Made by a program: the position numbers and the translations under genes
The notes under the pieces: generated by a model
Database searches by the model: none
Seen by the model: only the letters and a program-made list of their open reading frames with translations
Told to the model about the DNA's origin: nothing
DNA from: Gaiellasilicea sp037720595
GTDB lineage: Bacteria; Actinomycetota; Thermoleophilia; Gaiellales; Gaiellaceae
Assembly (NCBI GenBank): GCA_037720595.1
Contig: JBBJLW010000013.1
Span: 24,575 to 88,574 of the forward strand
Length of the DNA stretch: 64,000 nt
Direction: 5' to 3'
In this document: positions 15,980 through 24,018 of the stretch, piece after piece
Layout: every line of letters starts with the position of its first letter
Numbering within the stretch: the stretch's first letter is position 1

Positions 15980-18034
15980 ATGGACTTTTTCAATGACCAC
16001 GCGGTGCTCTTCGCGCTGATCTGCGCGGGTGTCGCGGTCGGCTTCGGGATCTATTTCACGCTCTGGCTGCTACGCCAGCCGGCGGGCTCGGAGCGGATGC
16101 AGGAGATCTCGCGCGCCGTGCAGGAGGGCGCCGCGGCCTACCTGCGCCGGCAGTACATCACGATCGCCGGGGTGGCTCTCGTGCCGTTTCTGCTGCTCGG
16201 GTTCTACAACCAGCTCGGCTGGGGAACCGCGCTCGGCTTCGCTATCGGCGCGCTCCTCTCCTCGGCGGCCGGCTTCATCGGGATGAACGTCGCCGTGCGC
16301 GCCAACACGCGCGCCGCAGAAGCCGCCAAGTCGGGCCTGCGACCAGCCTTCAACGTGGCCTTCCGCGCGGGCTCGGTGGCGGGCCTCCTCGTCGTCGGTC
16401 TCGGCCTGCTCGGGGTGGCGGGCTACTACGGGATTCTCACCGGCATCCTCGACAACAGCCAGGACTCGGCGATCGACGACCTGATCGGGCTCGCCTTCGG
16501 CGGCTCCCTGATCTCTGTCTTCGCGCGACTCGGCGGCGGCATCTTCACGAAGGCCGCCGACGTCGGCGCCGACCTCGTGGGCAAGATCGAGGCGGGAATC
16601 CCGGAAGACGACCCGCGCAACCCGGCCGTGATCGCCGACAACGTGGGTGACAACGTCGGCGACTGCGCCGGGATGGCAGCCGATCTCTTCGAGACCTACG
16701 CCGTCACCGCGGTCGCCGTGATGCTGCTCGGGACGCAGTACGGCGGGAACTTGGCTCTCTACCCGCTCGCGCTCGGCGGGATCTCGATTCTCGCCTCCGT
16801 GATCGGAGTCTATTTCGCCCGTGTCTCTCCGAACGGCTCGATCATCAACGCGCTCTACAAGAGCGTCATCGTTGCGACCGGGCTCTCGGCGCTCGGCTTC
16901 ATCCCGGTGACGATGGCCTTCGACGAAGGGAACCCCTTCGGTTTCGCCGAGCTCTACGGCGCCGCGCTCGTCGGCCTCGTGATCACCTTCGCGCTCGTCG
17001 CGATCACCGAGTTCTACACCGGCAGCCGCTGGAATCCGGTCAAGTCGATCTCGAGGGCCTCGCAGACTGGTCATGCGACGAACATCATCGAGGGACTCGC
17101 CGTGGGGATGCGCGCGACGGCCGCGCCGGTGCTCGTGATCGCAGCCGGGATCGTGGCTGCCTTCGAGATCGCCGGCGGTGGCCGTGAGGGTCTGTACGGG
17201 ATCGCTGTCGCGGTGATGGCGCAGCTTTCGATGGCCGGGCTGATCGTCGCGCTCGACGCTTTCGGACCCGTCACCGACAACGCCGGCGGGATCGCGGAGA
17301 TGGCGCACCTCGACGAATCGGTGCGCACGATCACGGATGCTCTCGACGCCGTCGGCAACACGACGAAGGCGGTGACGAAGGGCTATGCGATCGGCTCGGC
17401 CGGCCTCGCGGCGCTCGTTCTCTTCGACGAGTACACCCGCGGGCTCGTCGAAGAGGGCCTCGACATCGCATTCAACCTCTCCGACCCGTACGTGATCGCG
17501 GGCCTCTTCATCGGCGGGCTGATGCCGTTCCTCTTCGCGGCGCTCGCGATGACGGCCGTCGGGCGCGTCGGCGGCGAGGTCGTCGTCGAGGTGCGACGCC
17601 AGTTCGCGGAGATGCCTGGGATCATGGAGGGCACCCAGCGGCCGGACTACAGCCGCGCGGTCGACATCGTCGCGAGGTCGGCGATCCGGAAGATGCTCCT
17701 GCCCGCGCTGATCCCGATTGCGATCCCGATCGCCGTGGGCATCATCAGCCCCGAGGCGCTCGGCGGCCTCCTGATCGGCACGATCGTGACCGGCCTCTTC
17801 CTGGCGATCGCGATGACCTCGGGCGGCGGCGCCTGGGACAACGCGAAGAAGCTGATCGAGGACGGCCTCTACGGCGGCAAGGGCTCCGACGCGCACGCGG
17901 CGTCGGTCACCGGCGACACGGTCGGCGACCCCTACAAGGACACCGCAGGACCGGCGATCAACCCGATGATCAAGATCGCGAACATCGTCGCGATCCTGAT
18001 CATCCCGCTTCTGATCTCGATCCACGGTACTTGA
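15980..18034 (+). CDS. hppA: Membrane-bound H+-translocating pyrophosphatase, K+-independent type
   Basis: HppA couples pyrophosphate hydrolysis to proton export. The 684-residue, many-helix protein contains the substrate site DVGADLVGKIEAGIPEDDPRNP, the NVGDNVGDCAGM Asp cluster, and the C-terminal site GGAWDNAKK to GDTVGDPYKDTAGPAINP. The segment GNTTKAVTKGYAIGSA has Lys where K+-dependent enzymes have Ala and Thr where they have Gly, so it should be the K+-independent form. The ATG at 15980 follows GGAGG by four bases; a GTG at 15956 has no clear ribosome site. A strong hairpin terminator follows. Confidence 0.97.
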   Translation: MDFFNDHAVLFALICAGVAVGFGIYFTLWLLRQPAGSERMQEISRAVQEGAAAYLRRQYITIAGVALVPFLLLGFYNQLGWGTALGFAIGALLSSAAGFIGMNVAVRANTRAAEAAKSGLRPAFNVAFRAGSVAGLLVVGLGLLGVAGYYGILTGILDNSQDSAIDDLIGLAFGGSLISVFARLGGGIFTKAADVGADLVGKIEAGIPEDDPRNPAVIADNVGDNVGDCAGMAADLFETYAVTAVAVMLLGTQYGGNLALYPLALGGISILASVIGVYFARVSPNGSIINALYKSVIVATGLSALGFIPVTMAFDEGNPFGFAELYGAALVGLVITFALVAITEFYTGSRWNPVKSISRASQTGHATNIIEGLAVGMRATAAPVLVIAAGIVAAFEIAGGGREGLYGIAVAVMAQLSMAGLIVALDAFGPVTDNAGGIAEMAHLDESVRTITDALDAVGNTTKAVTKGYAIGSAGLAALVLFDEYTRGLVEEGLDIAFNLSDPYVIAGLFIGGLMPFLFAALAMTAVGRVGGEVVVEVRRQFAEMPGIMEGTQRPDYSRAVDIVARSAIRKMLLPALIPIAIPIAVGIISPEALGGLLIGTIVTGLFLAIAMTSGGGAWDNAKKLIEDGLYGGKGSDAHAASVTGDTVGDPYKDTAGPAINPMIKIANIVAILIIPLLISIHGT

Positions 18035-18040
18035 GCGCAA

Positions 18041-18070
18041 GAAGGGCGTCCGCGGCAGCGGACGCCCTTC
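18041..18070 (+). terminator. Rho-independent-type hairpin after hppA
   Basis: A perfect 13-bp stem, GAAGGGCGTCCGC with loop GGCA and its complement, begins six bases after the hppA stop. There is no long T run, as is common in high-GC actinobacteria. Confidence 0.85.
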
Positions 18071-18107
18071 GCGCGAAAGTCCCCTGAAGGGGACCGCCTA
18101 CGGCCCC
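18070..18107 (+). repeat. Short repeat, copy 2 (after hppA)
   Basis: This is the second copy of the element at 15834-15870, sharing CGCGCGAA, CCCCTGAAGG, CCGCCT and CGGCCCC. In this copy GTCCCCTGAAGGGGAC can fold as a hairpin. The two copies bracket hppA. Confidence 0.5.
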
Positions 18108-18273
18108 AAGACCTTGGAGCGAGCGCTGGCTTTGGCAAGGAGGACGAGCCGCGCGGGACGGCTCCGCCGATTTCCTTCACATTCCTCCGGATCGGCGCTA
18201 GGCTCGTTCGGCTTGGGTAGGGCCGTCCTGTCCGGGGCGGCCGGATGGAACACACCAGGGGAGAGACACAATC

Positions 18274-21165
18274 GTGAGAGATTTCCGGCGGATTGCCCGC
18301 TTGGGCGCGTTGCTGGTGCTGCTCGGCCTCATGACAGGGGCTGTCAGCGGCGCCGCGACCGGAGGGGCAACAGTAGCGAGCGGCAACGGGCCCGATCCCG
18401 CGCTCGTTCAGAAGCTCAAAGACAACGCGCGCGGCTCGGTCGCGCTCAGCACGAAGGAGGCGACGAAGCACATCGGCTTCGTCCGCGCAGGCCAGAACGG
18501 CGACCTGCTGCCGGGCAACTCCGGCAACGCTAAGGCCAAGGCCAAGGCGTTCCTGCGCGAGTACGGCGCCATCCTCGGCGCCGGCAAAGAGTCCACCCTT
18601 GAGGAGATCTCCTCCACGACGGATGCGCTCGGCGCGACGCACGTCACCTATCAACAGTTCTACAAGGGCGTCCCGGTCTGGGCCGGCACGATCAAGGCCC
18701 ACACCGACGAGAAGGGCAATCTGACCGCGGTCAACGGCATTGCCGTTCCGGACATCTCGCTCGATACGTCGCCGCGGCTCAGCGCCGCCGAGGCGGGCGC
18801 GCGTGCAATCGCCACTGTCGTCGCCGATCCGCCTTTGAACGAGACGACGGGAGCGCCGCTCCTGTTGAACGCCGGCGACCTGCACGCGGCTTCGACAAAG
18901 CTCTACGTCTACCGCTTGGGTCTCCCGAGGGGAGCCGAGGGCTCGAACCAGCTCGTCTACGAGGTCACGGTCGCCAACGACTCGAGTGTCCGTGAGGTCG
19001 TCTTCATGCACGCGCAAGCGGGCAAACTCGTCAACCGCTATTCGGCAGCGAACGACGCGCTCAACCGGCGCGTCTACGAGGGGATCTTCGCCGAAGATCA
19101 TCTGGTCTGGAAGGAGGGCGACCCGCTTCCGGGCTCGCTGACCCCGGACCAGCTCAATATCGTCAACTACAGCGGCCATTCCTACAACTTCTTCTTCAAC
19201 GCGTTCGGCCGGGACTCGTACGACGGTGCCGGGCACGTCATGAACACGGTCAACAACGACCCTCGGATCCGCTGCCCGAACGCGAACTGGAACGGGATCA
19301 CGACGAACTACTGCAACGGCGTCACCTCAGACGACGTGGTCGCGCACGAGTGGGGCCATGCCTATACGCAGTTCACGCACGACCTGATCTACCAGTGGCA
19401 GCCGGGCGCCCTGAACGAGTCGTACTCGGACATCTGGGGTGAGACGGTGGACCTGATCAACGGCGCCGGCACGGACTCACCGGGCGGTATCCGCACGGTG
19501 GGAGCCTGCTCGAGCTTCGTGCGCTTGCCGGCGATCCTCCGGATCAACTCGCCGGCGGCCATCGCACGCGATTGCGGGGCCCAGCCGGCCTCGTTCGGCC
19601 CGCCACTCACCGCCGCAGGCACGACCGGCGACGTGGTGCTCGGAAACGACGGTGTCGCCCCGACCGCGGATGCCTGCACCGCCCTGCCTGCCGGCTCGAT
19701 GACCGGACGGATCGGGCTCGTCGATCGCGGCGGCTGCACGTTCGTGGTCAAGGTCAAGAACGTGCAGAACGCCGGTGGGATCGGAGCGGTCGTCGCCAAC
19801 AACGCAGCGACCGGACTGCCCGGGATGGGCGGCGCCGACGCGACAATTACGATCCCGTCGGTCGGGATCTCGCAGGAGCACGGCACGCTGATCAAGGGTC
19901 AGCTCGCGGCCGGAACAACGGTCAACGTGACCCTGAAGCTGGACGTCTCGCAGCAGCCGGAAGCCTCCTATCGCTGGCTGATCGGTGAGGACGCGACTGC
20001 CTTCGGCGGGGCGATCCGCGATATGTGGACTCCGACCTGCATCGGCGACCCGGGCAAGGTCTCGGATGCGCAGTACCACTGCGACACGAGTGACGCCGGC
20101 GGCGTCCACTCGAACTCGGGTGTGCCCAACCATGCCTACGCCCTGCTCGTGGACGGCGGCATGTACAACGGTCAGACGGTGACGAGGATCGGCCTGACGA
20201 AGGCCGCCGCGATCTACTGGCGCGCCCAGTCGGTGTACCAGACGAAGACGACCGACTTCGAGGATCACGCAGTTGCGCTCGAGGCGTCCTGCACCGATCT
20301 GGTCGGTCAGCCGATCAACGAGCTGAGCACGTCCGGCCCTGCGCGTGTCTCGAGCGAGCGGATCGCCGCGGCGGACTGCAGCTCCGTCACCGCAGCGATC
20401 GCGGCGGTCGAGCTTCGTCGTGAGCCCACGCAATGCAACTTCATGCCATTGCTGAGCCAGGACAAGCCCAGCCTCTGCGCGAACCAGAAGAATCCGCCAA
20501 CCTTCTACAAGGAGAACTTCGAGAGCGGGCTCGGTGGCTGGACGCTCACGAACCAGGGCGTCTACCCCGGCTGGGCACCCCCGACCAACTGGGTGCAGGA
20601 CACCTCGCTTCCGGGCGGCCGCTCGGGCTCCGCGGCGTTCGCGGAGGATCGTGACGGCCAGTGCGGCGACCCTGCGGGCGACCGCTCCGGCGTCATGCGG
20701 ATGGCGAGCCCTGCGATCAAACTGCCGAACGCGGACATCCTCAGCCCGCGGGTGACCTTCCAGCACTACGTCGCCACCGAGTTCAGCTTCGACGGCGGCA
20801 ATGTGAAGATCAGTATCAACGGCGGCGCGTACCAACTCGTGCCGGCGTCGGCATTCGCATTCAACGCCTACAACGCAACGATGGCGACTGCTGCGGCGGG
20901 CAACACGAGCCCGCTCGCCGGCGAGCCCGGATTCACCGGCACGGACGGCGGTGAGGTCGGAGGTAGCTGGGGCGAGTCGCAGATCGACCTGACGAAGGTT
21001 GGAGTGAAGGCAGGCGACACGTTCCAGCTTCGCTTCGACTTCGGCATGGACGGCTGCGGCGCGATCGACGGCTGGTACGTGGACGACGTCGAGGTCAGCG
21101 CGTGCAACACGAAGAAGGATGACAAGAAGCCGAAGGCCCAGGCGGTCGTCGGCAAGAACGACTGA
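18274..21165 (+). CDS. Secreted M4 (thermolysin-type) metalloprotease with PA domain
   Basis: The 963-residue protein has a signal peptide (basic start, GALLVLLGLMTGAVSGAA), an FTP-like propeptide (THVTYQQFYKGVPVWAGTIK), and a zinc site HEWGH at 358-362 with the third ligand E382 in GALNESYSDIWGE, exactly 20 residues after the second His as in thermolysin. A PA domain (about 465-560, GRIGLVDRGGCTFVVKVKN) interrupts the catalytic domain before the C-terminal half with the HSNSGVPNHAY motif. A beta-sandwich tail follows (ENFESGLGGWTLTNQ onward), with a Lys-rich end. It starts at a GTG. It probably degrades extracellular protein. Confidence 0.92.
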   Translation: MRDFRRIARLGALLVLLGLMTGAVSGAATGGATVASGNGPDPALVQKLKDNARGSVALSTKEATKHIGFVRAGQNGDLLPGNSGNAKAKAKAFLREYGAILGAGKESTLEEISSTTDALGATHVTYQQFYKGVPVWAGTIKAHTDEKGNLTAVNGIAVPDISLDTSPRLSAAEAGARAIATVVADPPLNETTGAPLLLNAGDLHAASTKLYVYRLGLPRGAEGSNQLVYEVTVANDSSVREVVFMHAQAGKLVNRYSAANDALNRRVYEGIFAEDHLVWKEGDPLPGSLTPDQLNIVNYSGHSYNFFFNAFGRDSYDGAGHVMNTVNNDPRIRCPNANWNGITTNYCNGVTSDDVVAHEWGHAYTQFTHDLIYQWQPGALNESYSDIWGETVDLINGAGTDSPGGIRTVGACSSFVRLPAILRINSPAAIARDCGAQPASFGPPLTAAGTTGDVVLGNDGVAPTADACTALPAGSMTGRIGLVDRGGCTFVVKVKNVQNAGGIGAVVANNAATGLPGMGGADATITIPSVGISQEHGTLIKGQLAAGTTVNVTLKLDVSQQPEASYRWLIGEDATAFGGAIRDMWTPTCIGDPGKVSDAQYHCDTSDAGGVHSNSGVPNHAYALLVDGGMYNGQTVTRIGLTKAAAIYWRAQSVYQTKTTDFEDHAVALEASCTDLVGQPINELSTSGPARVSSERIAAADCSSVTAAIAAVELRREPTQCNFMPLLSQDKPSLCANQKNPPTFYKENFESGLGGWTLTNQGVYPGWAPPTNWVQDTSLPGGRSGSAAFAEDRDGQCGDPAGDRSGVMRMASPAIKLPNADILSPRVTFQHYVATEFSFDGGNVKISINGGAYQLVPASAFAFNAYNATMATAAAGNTSPLAGEPGFTGTDGGEVGGSWGESQIDLTKVGVKAGDTFQLRFDFGMDGCGAIDGWYVDDVEVSACNTKKDDKKPKAQAVVGKND

Positions 21166-21186
21166 GCCTCACGGCTCGACGATCGA

Positions 21187-21220
21187 GCGATGGGCGTCGG
21201 CTCCGGCCGGCGCCCATCGC
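21187..21220. terminator. Bidirectional hairpin between convergent genes
   Basis: GCGATGGGCG (21187-21196) pairs perfectly with CGCCCATCGC (21211-21220) across a 14-base loop that can itself pair. It lies between the protease stop and the stop of the minus-strand gene, so it can end both transcripts. Confidence 0.75.
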
Positions 21221-21224
21221 CGTT

Positions 21225-21785
21225 CTATGCGCCGAGCCGGACCGCCGCGAGCACGCTCTCGCGCGGACCCGCAATCGTCATCTCGACGACCTTGACGAGC
21301 CCCACGCCGGGCGCGAACACGAGCTCCTCGATTCCCGCGTCTGCGATTCCCTTCGGATGGCTGATGGTGAGCCTGACGCAGCCGCGGAGAGTCTTGCCGC
21401 GCGCGTCGTGCACGACCGCCTGCCGCGACGTCACCGTGACGACGACCGAGCGCCAGAGCGGAGCATCCGAGAGCTTGACGGTGTACTTCGTCCCGGCTCG
21501 CGCGCCCAGGCGCAGAAACGGCTCCCAGTTTCCCGAGCCGGCATCCCGGACCTCGATCGCCGCCCCCGTGGCTCGCACGCGGACGTCGCCGATTCCCGGA
21601 AAGCCCTCCAGGACGAGACCGGAAGGACTACGCCGAACGGACACAGCGGTCGTCCCACCACCGTCCTCGGCACGCAACGTCCAGCGATTGCCGTCACTGA
21701 GCGGAAACGCGTTCTGCGCGGCTGCGGCGGCATGCCCGACCCCGATGACGCCGACGAACAGAATCAGCACCGATTTGTACCCCAT
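21225..21785 (-). CDS. Secreted protein of unknown function
   Basis: The 186-residue protein has a signal peptide (GYKSVLILFVGVIGVGHAAAAA) and a beta-rich body: FPLSDGNRWTLRAEDGGG at the start and an LTISHPKGIADAGIEELVFAPGVGLVKV stretch resembling the end of small lipocalin-like or YycI-like extracellular domains. I do not recognise a named family. The ATG at 21785 is preceded by GAGGAGG about ten bases away. It converges with the M4 protease gene. Confidence 0.75.
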   Translation of the reverse strand: MGYKSVLILFVGVIGVGHAAAAAQNAFPLSDGNRWTLRAEDGGGTTAVSVRRSPSGLVLEGFPGIGDVRVRATGAAIEVRDAGSGNWEPFLRLGARAGTKYTVKLSDAPLWRSVVVTVTSRQAVVHDARGKTLRGCVRLTISHPKGIADAGIEELVFAPGVGLVKVVEMTIAGPRESVLAAVRLGA

Positions 21786-21851
21786 CTCGGCTCGACCTCC
21801 TCTGCGCGAAAACGCGCTGACGACGGCTCCAGTGTAGCCCGCATCCGGCCT

Positions 21852-21995
21852 CTCTAGACTCTCGCGGTGCCCAGCCGACGCAGCCGGCAGATCGAGCTCG
21901 AGCGCGTCCTCGGAACGCCCGCTCTCTTCGCGACGGCGTAGGAAACGTCGTGCTATCGGCCCCACGCGGTCTACGCGCTCGCACTCGACTTCGCT
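21852..21995 (+). pseudogene. Dead 5' fragment of an APC permease gene (duplicate of 24004-24150)
   Basis: From 21852 the sequence copies the leader and first codons of the intact permease at 24019, including TCTCTAGACTCTCGCG before the GTG. It encodes PSRRSRQIELERVLGTPALFATA (about 24 codons), then a one-base deletion in the next codon makes TAG at 21939. Similarity continues weakly to about 21995 and then stops. It is a relic of a duplication or insertion; the LVIVD gene lies between the two copies. Confidence 0.85.
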
Positions 21996-22089
21996 CCACG
22001 TCGCCTACACTGAGCCCTCGCTCCAGGAAGCACTGAACGACGGGCCTCGCCGCAACGAGGCAAGAGGAGTTCAACCAAGGGGAGGAACA

Positions 22090-23946
22090 ATGAAACGAGG
22101 CCGGAGGCTGACCTACGCCCTGTCGGCGGCAGCGTCGCTCACGATCGCTGTTGGAATGGCATCCGCGGCGCCCGCGCCCGACGGCGCCGTCTCGGCGGAC
22201 GACGGTGCGCGCGATACGCACCAGCACGGCGTCACCGAGGGGCACCTGCTGCCCGAGGGCAGCTCGGCGAACGTCGAGCTTGTGAGCAAGCTGAAGTTGA
22301 AGAATGTCGTCCCGGAGAAGATCGCCGACGTCGGCGTCTTCAACGGGTATGCCTATCTAGCAGCATGGGGTTTCGTCACCTGCAAGTACAACGGCGTCCA
22401 CGTCGTCGACGTCCGCAACCCAACGAGCCCCAAGGAAGTCGCTTTCATCGGCTCCAAGGAGGGCAGCTATCCCGGCGAGGGCGTCCAGGCGCTCCGGATC
22501 GAGACGCCGAGTTTCAAGGGCGACATCCTCGTCACGAACAATGAGAAGTGCAAGGAGCCGGCGGGCTTCGGCGGTATGAACATCTACGACGTCACGAATC
22601 CCGAGCACCCGACCCCGCTCGCGGAGGGCGTGGGCGATTCGTCCGTCTCCGGCGCCGGCAAGAAGGATGCGCACGAGATCCACAGCGTCTTCGCCTGGGA
22701 CGCCGGCAACAAAGCGTATGCCGTGATCGTCGACAACGAGGAAGGCAAGGACGTCGACATCATGGACATCACCGACCCGAAGAAGGCGTTCCTGCTCGCG
22801 GAGTACGACCTGGATCAGACGTTCCCGCAGATCCTTCAGTCGGCGCCGTCGAATCTCGTCGAGGTGTTCCTGCACGACATGGTCGTGAAGGAGATCGGCG
22901 GTCGCCAGGTGATGCTGCTGTCGTACTGGGACGCGGGCTACGTCGCGATCGACGTCAGCGATCCCACCAACATCAAGTATATCGGCGACACCGACTTCAC
23001 GAATCCCGATCCGGAGGCACTCGAGAGCGGCCTCACTGTGAAGCCGGAGGGCAACGGCCACCAGGCCGAGTTCACCGGGGACAATCGGTTCGTGATCGCG
23101 GCCGACGAGGACTTCGACCCGTACAAGATCAATGCCCGCAACGTTGACGACGCGACCGACCTCAATGCCGGCCAAGGCAGCGACACGACGCCGCTCGAGC
23201 CGGGTAAAACGCTCGTGGGCGTCTCCGTGTTTGCCGGCCTGGCCTGTGACGCTGCTTCGGTTCCGCCGGGCGATGGCTCCGCGATCGATATCGCGGTGGT
23301 CGAACGCGGGGTGTGCACGTTCACCCAGAAGGTCGCGAGCGTGATCGCGGCAGGCGGCTACGACGCCGTCCTCATCTTCAACCGCACGGGCAGCGATGCG
23401 TGTAACGGCTCGCTGGGGATGAGCGTCGAGGGCGGCATCCCGACGTTCGGCGTTGTGCCGCGCGGCCAGGGCTTCGCCATCTTCGACACGGCCTACGACA
23501 ACGCCGCGTGCCTCGCGGGAGCCGGCCCGGAGCGGCTCCCGGTGGCGATCGGTACCAAGGGCGACACGCTCAGCTTCACGTCGGAGTTCGACGGGTGGGG
23601 CTACGTCCACCTGTTCGAGAACACGGCGGGGAAGATGACCGAGCTCGACACGTATGCCATCCCTGAGGCCCACGATCCGGCCTACGCGTCGGGCTTCGGC
23701 GATCTCTCGGTGCACGAGGTGGCAACCTCGGCCGTCGACGACGAGCTGGCGTATCTCTCCTACTACTCGGGCGGTTTCCGCGTCCTCAAGATCCAGGGCA
23801 CGGAGCTCGTGGAGGCCGGCCACTTCATCGACAAGGGCGGCAGCAACTTCTGGGGGGTCGAGGTCTTCCAGAACGGCGGCCAGGAGTACGTCGCCGCGAG
23901 CGACCGCGACTTCGGTCTCTACATCTTCAGGTACACGGGAGGCTGA
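22090..23946 (+). CDS. Secreted LVIVD-repeat protein with PA domain
   Basis: The 618-residue protein has a signal peptide (YALSAAASLTIAVGMASAAPA) and repeated beta-propeller blades of the LVIVD type (GVHVVDVRNPTSPKEVAFIG, MNIYDVTNPEHPTPLA, VAIDVSDPTNIKYIGD, GFRVLKIQGTELVEAGHF). A PA domain (about 370-475; IAVVERGVCTFTQKVASVIAAGG) is inserted between blades. The family is extracellular; its function is unknown. A strong AAGGGGAGG lies just before the ATG. Codon use is like its neighbours. It sits alone between a permease relic and the intact permease. Confidence 0.88.
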   Translation: MKRGRRLTYALSAAASLTIAVGMASAAPAPDGAVSADDGARDTHQHGVTEGHLLPEGSSANVELVSKLKLKNVVPEKIADVGVFNGYAYLAAWGFVTCKYNGVHVVDVRNPTSPKEVAFIGSKEGSYPGEGVQALRIETPSFKGDILVTNNEKCKEPAGFGGMNIYDVTNPEHPTPLAEGVGDSSVSGAGKKDAHEIHSVFAWDAGNKAYAVIVDNEEGKDVDIMDITDPKKAFLLAEYDLDQTFPQILQSAPSNLVEVFLHDMVVKEIGGRQVMLLSYWDAGYVAIDVSDPTNIKYIGDTDFTNPDPEALESGLTVKPEGNGHQAEFTGDNRFVIAADEDFDPYKINARNVDDATDLNAGQGSDTTPLEPGKTLVGVSVFAGLACDAASVPPGDGSAIDIAVVERGVCTFTQKVASVIAAGGYDAVLIFNRTGSDACNGSLGMSVEGGIPTFGVVPRGQGFAIFDTAYDNAACLAGAGPERLPVAIGTKGDTLSFTSEFDGWGYVHLFENTAGKMTELDTYAIPEAHDPAYASGFGDLSVHEVATSAVDDELAYLSYYSGGFRVLKIQGTELVEAGHFIDKGGSNFWGVEVFQNGGQEYVAASDRDFGLYIFRYTGG

Positions 23947-23970
23947 GCACCTAGCGACAACGCGTGAGGG

Positions 23971-24000
23971 GGAGAGGCCGGCGGGGAAGCCGGCCTCTCC
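23971..24000 (+). terminator. Hairpin terminator after the LVIVD gene
   Basis: GGAGAGGCCGGC (23971-23982), loop GGGGAA, and GCCGGCCTCTCC (23989-24000) form a perfect 12-bp stem 24 bases after the stop and 18 bases before the permease start. Confidence 0.85.
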
Positions 24001-24018
24001 CGTCTCTAGACTCTCGCG

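Noticed and set aside
16070..18040. 656-codon minus-strand frame
   Set aside because: Lies exactly opposite hppA and is charged low-complexity sequence.
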